From the NCBI GenBank assembly GCA_958450365.1, contig CAUEEP010000933.1:1488001-1552000 (forward strand): DNA of 64,000 nucleotides. Direction: 5' to 3'. The notes under the pieces are model-generated. The model was given only the letters and a program-made list of their open reading frames with translations. It made no database searches and was not told the origin of the DNA. Source of the stretch: Mesorhabditis belari. Lineage: Eukaryota > Nematoda > Chromadorea > Rhabditida > Rhabditidae. A program made the position numbers and the translations under genes. Shown piece by piece: positions 1 to 10,096 of this stretch. Every line of letters starts with the position of its first letter. Position 1 is the stretch's first letter.

Positions 1-600
1 ATTTTTTCCCCATTGCTCAACCATTTCCTTTGTCATCATCCTCAAAACAAAGCTCAGCTCTAAAATATGGGTATCATTTTGTTCGTTTTGTCTTTTTTTC
101 ATAGATTTATCATAGTAACATAGAAATCAATTTTCCTTTAATCAACAACAAAAAAAAATCGCTAACAATAAAAAAAGCGGGATGAAACATTGGACCCGTG
201 TGAAAGAGGAATTTCTTAAATCGTTTTTTTAAAGGATGCCCTCTAGGGAAAAAGCTACCATAATCCCCAATTTGCATCATAACGGTCAAGTTTTAAAGTT
301 ACTTAGCCAAATTTATATAAAATCTAAATTTTTAGAGTCAAGCCAGCCCGGGGAATCGACTTTTAAGAATCCCTGGGGAGTACTGATAGCTTTCCTCTAA
401 AGGGTACCTTTTAGAAAGCCTTAGAAAAGCTACCATAACTCAATCATTTTGTCGAAAAACAAGAAATGATTGTTTTTAAGCAAAAAAAGTTTTAGTCAAA
501 GAAGATTTAATTTTTGAAAAAGACAACTGAGAGTACAGTAGGTTTCCCCTAAAGAAGTGGAAAATACATAGTAGTTTGGCATAAAAAAAAAAGAAATACG
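1..600. other. AT-rich intergenic DNA, no gene seen
   Basis: I see no coding exon here. The stretch is AT-rich and contains imperfectly repeated phrases such as 'gctaccata' and 'ctttaaagggtacctttt'. It could be the 3' flank of the SECp43-like gene. Confidence 0.5.
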
Positions 601-635
601 TTATATCTCATGTCGTCGCTTTGTCCTTTGTCCAT

Positions 636-801
636 TCAGCTGTGTCTGGATCGTTTCCTCTCGCGTTCCCCATCATTCCTTTCATCGCTTCTCTCATCGT
701 CTCGTCCATTCCTTTCCCCATCATCCCCTCTCCTTTCTTCATCTCCGTCATCGTCGCTTTCGTCTCGGCGATGATGATGATCTTTCGGGTCATCACTTGC
801 A
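636..801 (-). CDS. Possible last exon with a charged D/E/R tail
   Basis: A minus-strand open stretch follows a good acceptor (ttattttag, just above 801). It encodes a low-complexity tail of Asp, Glu, Arg and His (starts ASDDPKDHHHRR, ends RERKRSRHS) and stops at 636. Such charged tails are common in RNA-binding proteins. A donor inside the last exon of the SECp43-like gene near 1770 (codon split CG|GTTTCG) would join to it in frame, replacing the end at 1690. A shifted frame is also open across the same bases, so composition alone could explain the ORF. Treat it as a tentative alternative 3' exon. Confidence 0.3.
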
Positions 802-1278
802 CTAAAATAAACAAATTTCATTTGGTTTAAAGTCGACAGCCGTTTATTCACGTTCAGAGTACTTCTTGAACTTTTTATTACAATTTGAAAGGGAATTAGC
901 TACGCTAGACGTGATTTAAACAACCAAGCTCTATCAAATCTAAATCTAGATGACTCAAAACCAGCTTAAACAAAATTTAACCTGAACCAGTGGTTATCAA
1001 ACTTTTCTAAACCTAGCAATTCTTAAAGCAAAAATAAACCATTGCCATCGACTCTTTACCAAATTCTCTTTAAAACGCTAACAAAAATTGGCCTAGTAGT
1101 TTTTAATCTTTTTTGGGGGATTTTTTAGGTCAAGTTGATTGTGAACATATTCAGTTATTAACCTTTAAATATATAAAACCATTTTAGCAAGAGAATAGCC
1201 AATATGAGTTGAAATTTTCTTGTTTTCGACCTATTTGAGCTCCCTTTGGATGCGGGTTCTTAGTTGAAACAGAAAGTA

Positions 1279-1590
1279 CACTACTCCACAAAATGAGATG
1301 GGCACTTACTTTTTTACCAATTTTATGCTCTTAAGAAACGATAGTGAAAAAAGTTGTTTTACTACACGAAAAACAAAGTGTCCATATAATTATGTGGAAA
1401 GCGCCAAAGGTGATTTTTTACAAAATTCGATTTTTAAACATTCATATTCCAAACTATGGTAGTATATCTAACGTGCTTCAATAGCAAATCTAATAAGGAA
1501 AATACTATAAAACAACTTTTTTCACTATCGTTTCTTAAGAGCATAAAATTGGTAAAAAAGTAAGTGTCCATATCATTTTGTGGAGCAGTG
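1279..1590. mobile_element. Tc1/mariner-type MITE with TA target duplication
   Basis: A 312-bp element with about 80-bp terminal inverted repeats. The left end reads CACTACTCCACAAAATGA and the right end, reverse-complemented, CACTGCTCCACAAAATGA. The two arms match nearly base for base through 'ttttaccaattttatgctc'. It is flanked by TA on both sides (1277-1278, 1591-1592). The CACTGCTCCACAAAA terminus resembles the Tc1-family end in layout. There is no transposase ORF, so it is non-autonomous. It lies just 3' of the SECp43-like coding region. Confidence 0.85.
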
Positions 1591-1689
1591 TATTTATCCG
1601 ATGGAAATTCAAAGCAGGAAAAGGACTTAAAACACAATATTCCTGATTAGAACGGCCCCGTTGTGTCCGCGTAGTCTACAAAAGTGTTT

Positions 1690-4600
1690 CTAGTTTTTCT
1701 CGCGAATCCGCGCACCGTTTTTATTTTGGTTTTTTTTCGAAAAGATGGGGAAAAGATTGGTTGATCTTTTGAAACGAAACCGCACAAAATCAGTAAACCA
1801 AAACTTCTTTTCATAGACTACGCATCTCGGCGCTGCAACGACGAGTTCAGCGCAACCGCAACCACTTGAATTTCTGACTTTCTTGCCACATTGAACCCAC
1901 TTGCTCCACGTGTCCTCGCTGTCCGAGCTATTCTCCGCGTAGATCTCGACCAGCTCGGATTTCATCATTGAATCGCTCATATAAACACCGCCGTTCAAGT
2001 AGCGACTCTCGCGAAGTTCCTGAAGAAAATAAAACGTTGATCACAAAAAAAATAGTTTGCTCACCCGATGCAATCGATCATCACAGCCAAGAAAAAGCTC
2101 GTTCCACTCGTTCACCGACGGGCTTGGATCTGAAAAAGATTCAGTTTAGCAAATCTTCGAGTTTATTCACCGTGAAGCAAAGTAAAAATTAAAAGTGATC
2201 AATTTTGATCAATTTTATGCCATTTGCATCTAAATTCGTGGCAAATTGCACTGATTCTGCCAATAAACGACAATAAAAGAGTTGCAAAAGAGGTTTAAGC
2301 CAATAAACAAAAAAAAAAATGGGCCTACAAAATTTCCAACAGCTTACTGTAGATGATTGCCTCATAGAGTGGTCTCTCGTTCGCTGTCGGCAGCGGTATC
2401 CCTTGGAAGCCGATCTTTGCACGTTGTGTCGCCTCTTTCCGCGACTGTTTCTCCATTCTTGACTGCAACTTTTTCTCGAGATCCGCTTTCCGACGCGAGT
2501 CCTCGAGTTGTTTGATCTAAACTCAATGAATAAAAGTCGATTTTTAAGCGAAACCTGTTGTTGTACATGTTCGACAAAAGTGTCCCCCTCCGAGTTGCCC
2601 TCCATTTGTCTCGGGAGCTTGATTTTCGCCTCAGTTGCCGTCGTTTGGAGTGTGTGACCGCGAATTTCCATTCCATTGAATTCATCCTGAAATGATTAAA
2701 GAATAAAAAACAGCTAAATAAAGCGCTAAGCCACTGGTTCGCTAACTATTGGGTTGATGGAAAAGTCCTTTCCGATTTTTTGGGGAGAGTATCTTAAATT
2801 TGTCCAATTTTGACGTTTTATAGCTCATCCTAAAGCTGACTTCAAGATGGATCGATTGGCAAAAACCGTTTTAAGATATCTCTTTTCCAAAAAGTTTTTT
2901 ACAGCTATTTTAGTAAAGGGCAGCAGAGCCAAAAAATGGCTGTTTTCACGTTTCGTTAGTTTTCCGTGCAGAAACCTTGAATTCAGCTTTAGGATGAGCT
3001 ATAAAACGTCAAAATTCGACAAATTTAAGGTACTCTCCCCAAAAAATCGGAAAGGACTTTTCCATCAATCCAATAAATCAATGAATCTTGATATGCCCGC
3101 TTGTTTTTGATTAATGATTACAAAAAAAGCTTACTACTTGAGTTATTAGTAGCTTAATAGTACCAATAATTGACCTAATATTGACCTAATATCAGTCCTA
3201 GTAGACCATAAGTTTATACAAGAGTAAAGAGTAAGTTTATACAAGGTCAGACTATCTAAAGTCCAGGTTTTAAACGCGTTTCATCTTCAACCAGCCTAGA
3301 GGCTGTAGTTGAACATGAAACAATGTCACATCGTGTCAGTAGAGGGACTAGAGTCCCTCTAGTGACACGATGTGACATTGGAACTCGATTTTCACTAGAC
3401 AACATTATCCATTGTCACTAAATCCTTCAGCTATCGATGCAACTTTGGACTTTTCTTTTTCTCTCTCCAACCTTTGCCTGTTGTTGCTCGTAGTAATCCG
3501 CGAATCTCACAGTGCCTTGGCCTCGATTTCGTCCATCTGGCGTTTGCAAGATGCGCACCGATCGACACGACGGGTAACGCGAGAGGAACATCTAAATCAA
3601 AAAATTTAACGTCATTCTCTCATTCAATTTGATAAATGTCAATAAATTTCATCGATTAATGCTATTTTTGACGTTCACCAAACAGTGTTTAACTCAAAAC
3701 AAAGTCATAAAAATGTGCCAAAAGCTTTCTTGAGCCCTATTCTAGCCCGTATCCTATTCTTTACCTTAAAAAGCTCTGCATCATCCGTATCCTTGGGCAA
3801 ATTCGAGATCAACAGCACAAAATCGACCTCACTAAAGCAAAAAAAAAATTCGAGAAAACTTTTTGCACAAAACTCACGGCAAATGCGGATTCCTTGCAAA
3901 AGCAATCGAGAATTTCTTTATCGGATTCGTGTAGGGAACTTTCTGGCCATAAACGCGCAACATTGCATGAATGCATTCGCCTGGAGTCGAGAAGTCGATG
4001 AAACAGTAGCCGGATGGCTGAAAAATTAAAAAAATTAAAGATCAATTTTAAAAAGTTGATTTTTTTAAAAAAGTTCACTTTAGTTATTTAGTAGTTATTT
4101 AGTAGCTTAGTAGTTAGGTTTAGTTTAGTAGTCATTTAGTAGTTAAAGGGTAATTTTATGGCTTATGCAAAAGTGTTTCCACAAGCTTTTTTTCGTGAAA
4201 TTTGCGGAAAATCATCGAAACTTTGAATTGACGTGTTGCTGAAAGGAAAAAATAGTGAAAATTGCGTAAAATAGTGAAAATTTGATGAGTTTAAGCAAAA
4301 GTTCGTCAAAAATAGTCGATTTTGATGATTTATTGAGTTGAGAGAAAAGTCTGGGGTTTTTTTTGATAGGCAAATTTTGTTCAAAGCACTTATTTTGCCT
4401 AGTTGACATGCTTTCGAGCTTGTTCACGGTTAAAAATATTCAAAATTTATCCCGCATATGCTTATTTTCTACAAAAAAACCCCTCAAAAACAAGAGTTTC
4501 CTTTAGAATTTTAAACGCTTAAACGATTTCCCGATCGAATGCACGAAATTTCGTCAAAACACACCTTTCCCGTGTGTTTCTCGTTAATGAAACGGATGTT

Positions 4601-6252
4601 TAGTGGCTTTAGATCGTAGTAGTTGTACACTTTCAGCAGCATATCCGGCGTGTAGTATTCCTAAAGTTAAACAATTAGCTTGAAACCCAATTGAAACCTT
4701 ATACAACTTGTTTAATGATGAAATCAAAGCTCCTTAAGCTAAACAATTAGCTTGAAACCCATTGAAACCTTATACAACCTGTTTAGTGATAAATCAAAGC
4801 TCCTAAAGTTAAACAATTAGCTTGAAACGCAATTGAAACCTTATATAACCTGTTTAGTGATAAATCAAAGCTCCTTAAGCTAAACAATTAGCTCAAAACC
4901 CAATTGAAACCTTATACAGCATGCTTAGTGATAAAATCAAAGCTCCTTACGCTAAACAATGAGCTTGAAACCCATTGAAACCTTATACAACTTGTTTAAT
5001 GATGAAATCAAAGCTCCTTAAGCTAAAAAATTAGCTTGAAAACCAATTGAAACCTTATACAACATGTTTAGTGATAAAATAAAAGCTCCTAAAGTTAAAA
5101 CAATTGGCTTGAAACTCATTGAAACCTTATACCTTATATCTTACAACCTTACAACTTGTTTCATGATAAAATCAAAGCTTTAAAAAGCTTCAGGCCAAGC
5201 TTTTAGTGTTTTAAAATAATGTATAGATCAAAAATTTGCACTAGATGCGTTCTTGCGAGCAAAAATCGTTTGACATGAAGAATTTTGCGCTAATCATGTC
5301 ATCAATCGCTTTTAAAGCCAATTTAAGCCATTCAGAAACAAGTTTTCTATGTTGTTTAGTATTTTTGTTCAAAAGTTCCCATCATTTACCTCGGTGAACA
5401 TCCAGAGACTGCGTGGATCCTCCTGAAAACAAAAAAATGAAGCATTTCATGTTGGGAGCCTTTTTTTTCGAAAACACTTTTTCTGGACAAGCTCTATATC
5501 GGCTAATCGAGAGTTGAAATGCTCGTCCGATAAAGACAATAACTCGTAAAGCTTCATGAAGGTTGAATTTTGCAAGCGCGAGATGCTGGTCTTTCAATCT
5601 GTTGCCCCATGTTGATCTGACCACTTCCAACTCTGGTTTTTCAGCGACTGATTCTCGAGGGATCATTTGCTTTGGAAGGCGAATCTATTTCAGTTTTTAA
5701 AGAGTTTTAAAGGGTTTTTCTCTCAACATCTTCATTAAAGTGCATTTCTAATCACAAAAATACGCGTGAAACGCTAGATTTGACCAAAAAAAAACACGAT
5801 TTTTGAAGTTTTAAAAGTACGTGGTTTAAAATAAAGTTTCTAAGGGTGCTATTCGTAATTCTAAATGTGCTATTATTAATTCTAAATGTGCTATTCGTAA
5901 TCAGCATAAAAAAACTGGTCCAGAAAAAGTGTTTTTGAAAGAAAAAAGGCTCTCCAACATTAAATGCTCCCAAAAATTAGCTTTTTCTTGATTTAACAAT
6001 AGCAAAGATATTTTCTCGTTGAATTTTTCACAGCTTTTGATTCATTTTCAATTCTCTAATCAATTTTAAGTCATTCCATCTAAAGCAAAACAAAAAAATG
6101 AACCAAAAATGAACCAAAAATGAGTTCAAAAGAGAGAAACACCAAATTTTCTGGGGAAAGTACCGAATAAACTCCCAAAAACTGCAACAAACCTGATTGA
6201 AAAGACGCATCCGCGTGCCGGCAAGCGTCACCGACGGGGGAACGATCGACAT
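1690..6252 (-). CDS. Two-RRM protein of the tRNA-Sec-associated (SECp43/TRNAU1AP) family
   Basis: Model on the complement, exons 6252-6193, 5422-5390, 4660-4565, 4017-3878, 3831-3765, 3591-3472, 2686-2555, 2516-2348, 2129-2065, 2019-1690. The sum is 1212 nt, 403 residues and in frame. The N-terminal RRM has RNP2-like SLWMFTE and RNP1-like SGYCFIDF. The second RRM has FVLLISNLPKDTDD, then FLSRYPSCRSVRI and the RNP1-like GQGTVRF. The order SLWM, GYCF, the linker and a 'YPSCR' motif after the second beta-strand is the SECp43 layout. Family members bind tRNA-Sec and selenoprotein factors or act as Nam8/Ngr1-like RNA-binding proteins. After the RRMs come a Lys/Arg/Glu helical stretch and a tail I do not recognise. 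The donor of the sixth exon (GTTGGA) is weak and its intron holds a MITE. The 3' end is uncertain: see the tentative exon at 636-801. Confidence 0.72.
2749..3073. mobile_element. Mariner-type MITE inside an intron
   Basis: A 325-bp element flanked by TA (2747-2748 and 3074-3075). Its ends are inverted repeats of about 85-90 bp: left TTGGGTTGATGGAAAAGTCC and the matching right end ggacttttccatcaatccaa. The terminus has the TTRGGTTG..GAAAAGTC form of mariner ITRs. The interior has no transposase. It occupies an intron of the SECp43-like gene. A related terminus occurs at 45.44-45.51 kb. Confidence 0.85.
4650..5190. repeat. Tandem ~80-bp repeat in an intron, about six copies
   Basis: The phrase 'aaacaattagcttgaaaccc', followed by 'attgaaaccttataca' and 'gataaaatcaaagctcctta', recurs every ~80 bp from about 4660 to 5180 with point differences. 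The array fills most of the intron between the second and third exons of the SECp43-like gene. No function is evident. Confidence 0.85.
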
Positions 6253-7056
6253 TTCGTACTTTCACTCACCTGAAAGTAAAAGAATTAAGAATTAAAAGAT
6301 TTGCTAAAGAAAATGGAAAAGCAACAAAAACACCAGAAAAATACTAGTTGCCAAGGGATTTAAATGAACTAAACAGCGCTCATTATGACCGGTATCGGTT
6401 TTTCGTGGCAGGACCTAGCCAAACAATACTTTTAGACTCAAATTTTAACTAGAAGTACTAGAATGAGCAGCATTTTAGTCCAAAAATACAAAAAATTAAA
6501 AAACAAAAAAATTTCAGAAAAATTGCCAACTTAAGTACTTTCAAAACATTTTTATTATAAAGGTAAAGATATTCAGTTATCCAATTGAATATCCAAAAAT
6601 ATGAAATTTCTTAAAAAATATTTGTGATAAACGTAAAGATATTCAGTTATCAAATTGAATATTCAAAAATATGAAATTTCTTAAAAGTTTCAAGGAAAAG
6701 TAAAGATATTCAGTTAAAGTAAAGATATTCAGTTATCCGATTGAATATCTTTTCACTCTAATATATTCTTAAATGCAAATTCAAAAAATTTGAGTTTATT
6801 TGATAAATTTACATTTAATTTTTCTCGAGGTAACTTTTAAAAAACTTAAAAAAAAAACTTTTTCAAACTTTAAAACTAGAACTTTAAAATTTAAAATTTC
6901 TATCCTGTGACTTCCAGAATGGCAGGAAAAAAGATCAGAAAGGTTTAATTATCAAAGAAATCAGCTTAATTCGGCTTAAACATTAATCGAGTCGAAAGTC
7001 TGAAGTACTTCAGTAAAAACAATTTATTGGCAACAAAGAAAAGAAGAAGAAAACTT
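6253..7056. repeat. Intergenic region with AT-rich short repeats
   Basis: Between the RPL19 stop and the SECp43-like start there is no exon. From about 6540 to 6745 the phrase 'gtaaagatattcagttat' followed by 'ccaattgaatat' recurs three to four times. The first copy of the domain-wide TGTGACTTCCAG motif lies at 6907-6922, followed 24 nt later by GGTTTAATTATCAAAG, which resembles the start of the SL1 leader. Confidence 0.6.
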
Positions 7057-9803
7057 TTATTTCGAGACTTTCGTTTCGGATTCGGACAAACGGCGAAGGG
7101 TTTCCTGGCGTTTTGTGTTGATTCGATCCTCTCTCCGTTTACGAGCCTCTTTGTTTCGATCACGACGAGCTTGAGCTTGCTCACTGAAAAAACGTTTATA
7201 GTAGTTTATAGTAGCTTTGCGGAAATGCGAGAATTTCAATATTTTAATATTTTAATTGATTAACTGACTGCCATAATTAACAAAAAAATAATTAAAACCA
7301 GCTTTTTTTTCAGAAATTTCAGGGTCAAACTGGTTTTTCCTTTAAAAAAAAATTTCTATTGAAAGATTACGGTAGCTTTAGGTTGGATTACGGTAACTAC
7401 AGTCTTTTCCTTATTTATCCACTCTTTAGAGATTACGGGAACTTCTCTAGCTCTAGCTCTAGCTTCCCATTTTCTCCCAAAAAAAAAACGTACGCCAGTT
7501 GTTTCGATCTCTTGTTCTCGACCTTTCTCTTGTGAATGAACTCGATGAGATTTCTCTTGTTCTTGAAAGCGTTACCCTTTGCTTTCAAGTACAAATCGTG
7601 GTAGAGATGCTTGTCCAACTTCTTTGCCTCCCTGAAAAACAACAGTTCCCATTTCAAGGCAATAAAATCAAAACTAGCTTTCCTAGGTCGAAAAAAATCA
7701 AAATTTTACCCATTCTGGAAGTCACGACTCATTTCTAGTCAATAAAAAATGACGGCAGACGGATTCGCGCAACCCCACCCAACTCGTTTGGACTTTAAGC
7801 TAATAAAATGAAAATCCGATGTCTCAGCTGGATAATCGTTTTGTTTTTACCCATTCTGGAAGTCACGACTCATTTCTAAGCAGCTAAATAAGACAGCAGA
7901 CGGATTTCCGCAACCCCACCAAACTCGTCGAACTTTAAACCAATAAAATCAAAATCCGCGCCACTCCAGCCAAATCTAAGCCCGATTTTTGACCGTCCTG
8001 GCTCGCACCCAACTCACCGGTATCGTCGGAGGAGATTTCTGAGCACTCGCATCCGTCTCATCCACAACACTTTCTCGGGCATACGCGCATTGCGGGTACC
8101 CTTGCGTTTACCGGCACCAGTGTGACGTCCCTGCAATTTTCATTTAATCAATTCCATTCAAAATCTAGCATGACATCCTTGAGAAAGCTTTGAGAAATTT
8201 TAAGCGAAAATTTCAATTTTCTCAATTTCTCAATTTTCTCAATCATGAAATGAGAAGATTTTGTAAAATTAAAAATTTCGTTTTCTAAATCCGTCAGAAA
8301 CTTGTGTGACATCCAGCTTAGAGAATTTCTTTTGAAAAACACAATTTTCACCTTTCTGCGAGCCTCGGCGTAGACGCGAGCACGGAAACGGGAGTGCACA
8401 GCCTCGGGCTTCTTGATGATCAAACCGTCTTTCAACAGGCGACGAATGTTTTGTCGGCTGTTCGCGTTCGAGATCTCGTGAGTCTCGTTTGGATCAAGCC
8501 ACACCTAGAAATTAGCATTTAAGATTGCACAAATTACGATTTAATCAAAAGGAAAAATTAGCATTTAAGATTTTCAAATTACCATTTAAATTTGAAAAAT
8601 TAGCATTTAAGATTTTCAAATTATCATTTTTTAAAAAATTAGCATTTAAAAGAAAAATTAACATTTAAAAGCCCGACAATGTCGAAAATTTACATGCAAA
8701 TTCAATGCAAATTTTTCAAATTTTCACTTAAAATTGAAAAATTAGCATTTAAAAACCCGACAATTTCTCAAGCTTTAAATGCAAATTTTCCAATTTTTAT
8801 TTAATTCTTAATTTTTCTAAAATTCAACCAATCATAAAAATTTTTTCTCTAAAATCTCTAATGACTTCCAGATCGTGGAAAAATTCACAAAAATCGCCTT
8901 CTCCCCTTCAAAAACAAACCTTATTTTTGCCGCATCCGAGCACCACGGCGGCAAGGCGCTTCTGAAGGCGCAAATTACTAAAAAAAAGCGATGAAATGAC
9001 TCTAGATTACCGTAGCTTACAGCAAAGCTTAGCAAGTCTTTCCTAAAACATGGATCTTTTTATTTCTAAAAATTTAAGCTCAAAATCGAATCGATTTTCT
9101 TTTCTACCGTACCTCGACATTACCGTAGTAGCTTTTTGATGAGAATATTCAGTGAAAGACGATTTTTGGTTCACTCAAATGACACCCAGCTTGCGCTTTC
9201 GCTTTCAAAAATTTCCCCCTATTGTGCAATATTGGGTCGAATTCGTCAACAAACTCCAAAAATTCAAGTTTCTGTTTTCCCCAAAAAATTCCCCGATCAA
9301 AAGTGAAAAATTTCGTTAAAATCGGTCAAGCTGGATGTCACCCTACTTGAAAATTCAAAAATGAATGAAAATCTAAGCACTTTTGCGAAATAAAATTTTC
9401 CTACGCAATAAATTTGCATAGAAAAGTCAATTTTATGGGCAAAAAGATATTGAGTTGATAAAAATGATTGAATTTTTGATAAATCCCAAAAGCTGACCTC
9501 ATTTGCGCGGCGTATTCGGCTCAAAAATGGCGAAAATCAAAGCCACAAATATAGGCGAAAGCGAAAAAGGAAAAAACGGCGGGCTACGGTAGTTGGCCGG
9601 GGTGGCTGAGAAGTGAAATCGTGCCGGGACCCCGAAATGCTCAGAAAGTCTTATCGGAGGCACCGGGGTTCCAGGATGCACAAAAATCTAAATTTTAGAC
9701 AGGAATGCTATAATTTGATCAGAGTTAAACACTCTGAATTCTCATAATCATGCGAATGTTGTTTCGCCTACTTTCATAAGTCATTATGCACTCCAGGATG
9801 CAC
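6907..9803. promoter_or_regulatory. Motif cluster within and around rpl-19
   Basis: Copies at 6914F, 7715R, 7856R, 8313F, 8868F, 9186F, 9331R, 9793F and a degenerate one at 9671R. The pairs 7715/7856 and 9186/9331 are 141 and 145 bp apart, the second pair with opposite orientation. The 7715 and 7856 copies lie in two similar ~140-bp units (both read cccattctggaagtcacgac). Confidence 0.8.
7057..9502 (-). CDS. rpl-19: Ribosomal protein L19 (eL19), complete
   Basis: Complement of exons 9502-9498, 8977-8920, 8504-8352, 8130-8018, 7631-7494, 7183-7057. The sum is 594 nt, 197 residues, which is the normal eL19 length. Every segment matches the family: [85 protein letters not shown] and a basic C-terminal helix ending ETKVSK. 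It is a large-subunit ribosomal protein that forms an intersubunit bridge. The first exon is only 5 nt (ATGAG), chosen because it supplies Met-Ser in phase with a perfect donor (GAG|GTCAGC). Four of its five introns carry copies of the domain motif (7715, 7856, 8313, 8868, 9186, 9331). None falls in an exon. Confidence 0.97.
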
Positions 9804-10096
9804 AAAAATCGCAACTTCGATCAAAAAGTTCATAAGAATCGTCTACAACCAATCTGAGTCTCAAAGGTCCAAAATTTTTAACTTTCCCAAACGACTCCGT
9901 TTTCGCCAAATTTCCCCTTCAATCTCTTAAATGCCCTCCATCTTTATTAAAAATAATCAAAATTCGCGCATTAACCTCGAAAAATTATCGCAAAATGCGC
10001 GAAACGAGACAAAAATTGTCAATTCGGATCGGTAAAACAACTAGGAAAGCATTCAAAAAAGAGATGAAATCTTCAAAAACAAACAATGGATTCCTT
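9503..10096. other. Intergenic DNA between rpl-19 and the membrane-protein gene
   Basis: No exon is seen. It contains two motif copies near 9671 and 9793, both read as 'ccaggatgcacaaaaatc'. The rpl-19 promoter should lie here; no TATA-like box stands out. Confidence 0.5.

Noticed and set aside
9671..9680. A full motif copy at 9671
   Set aside because: The core reads CAGGATGCAC without CTGG. Listed only as degenerate.
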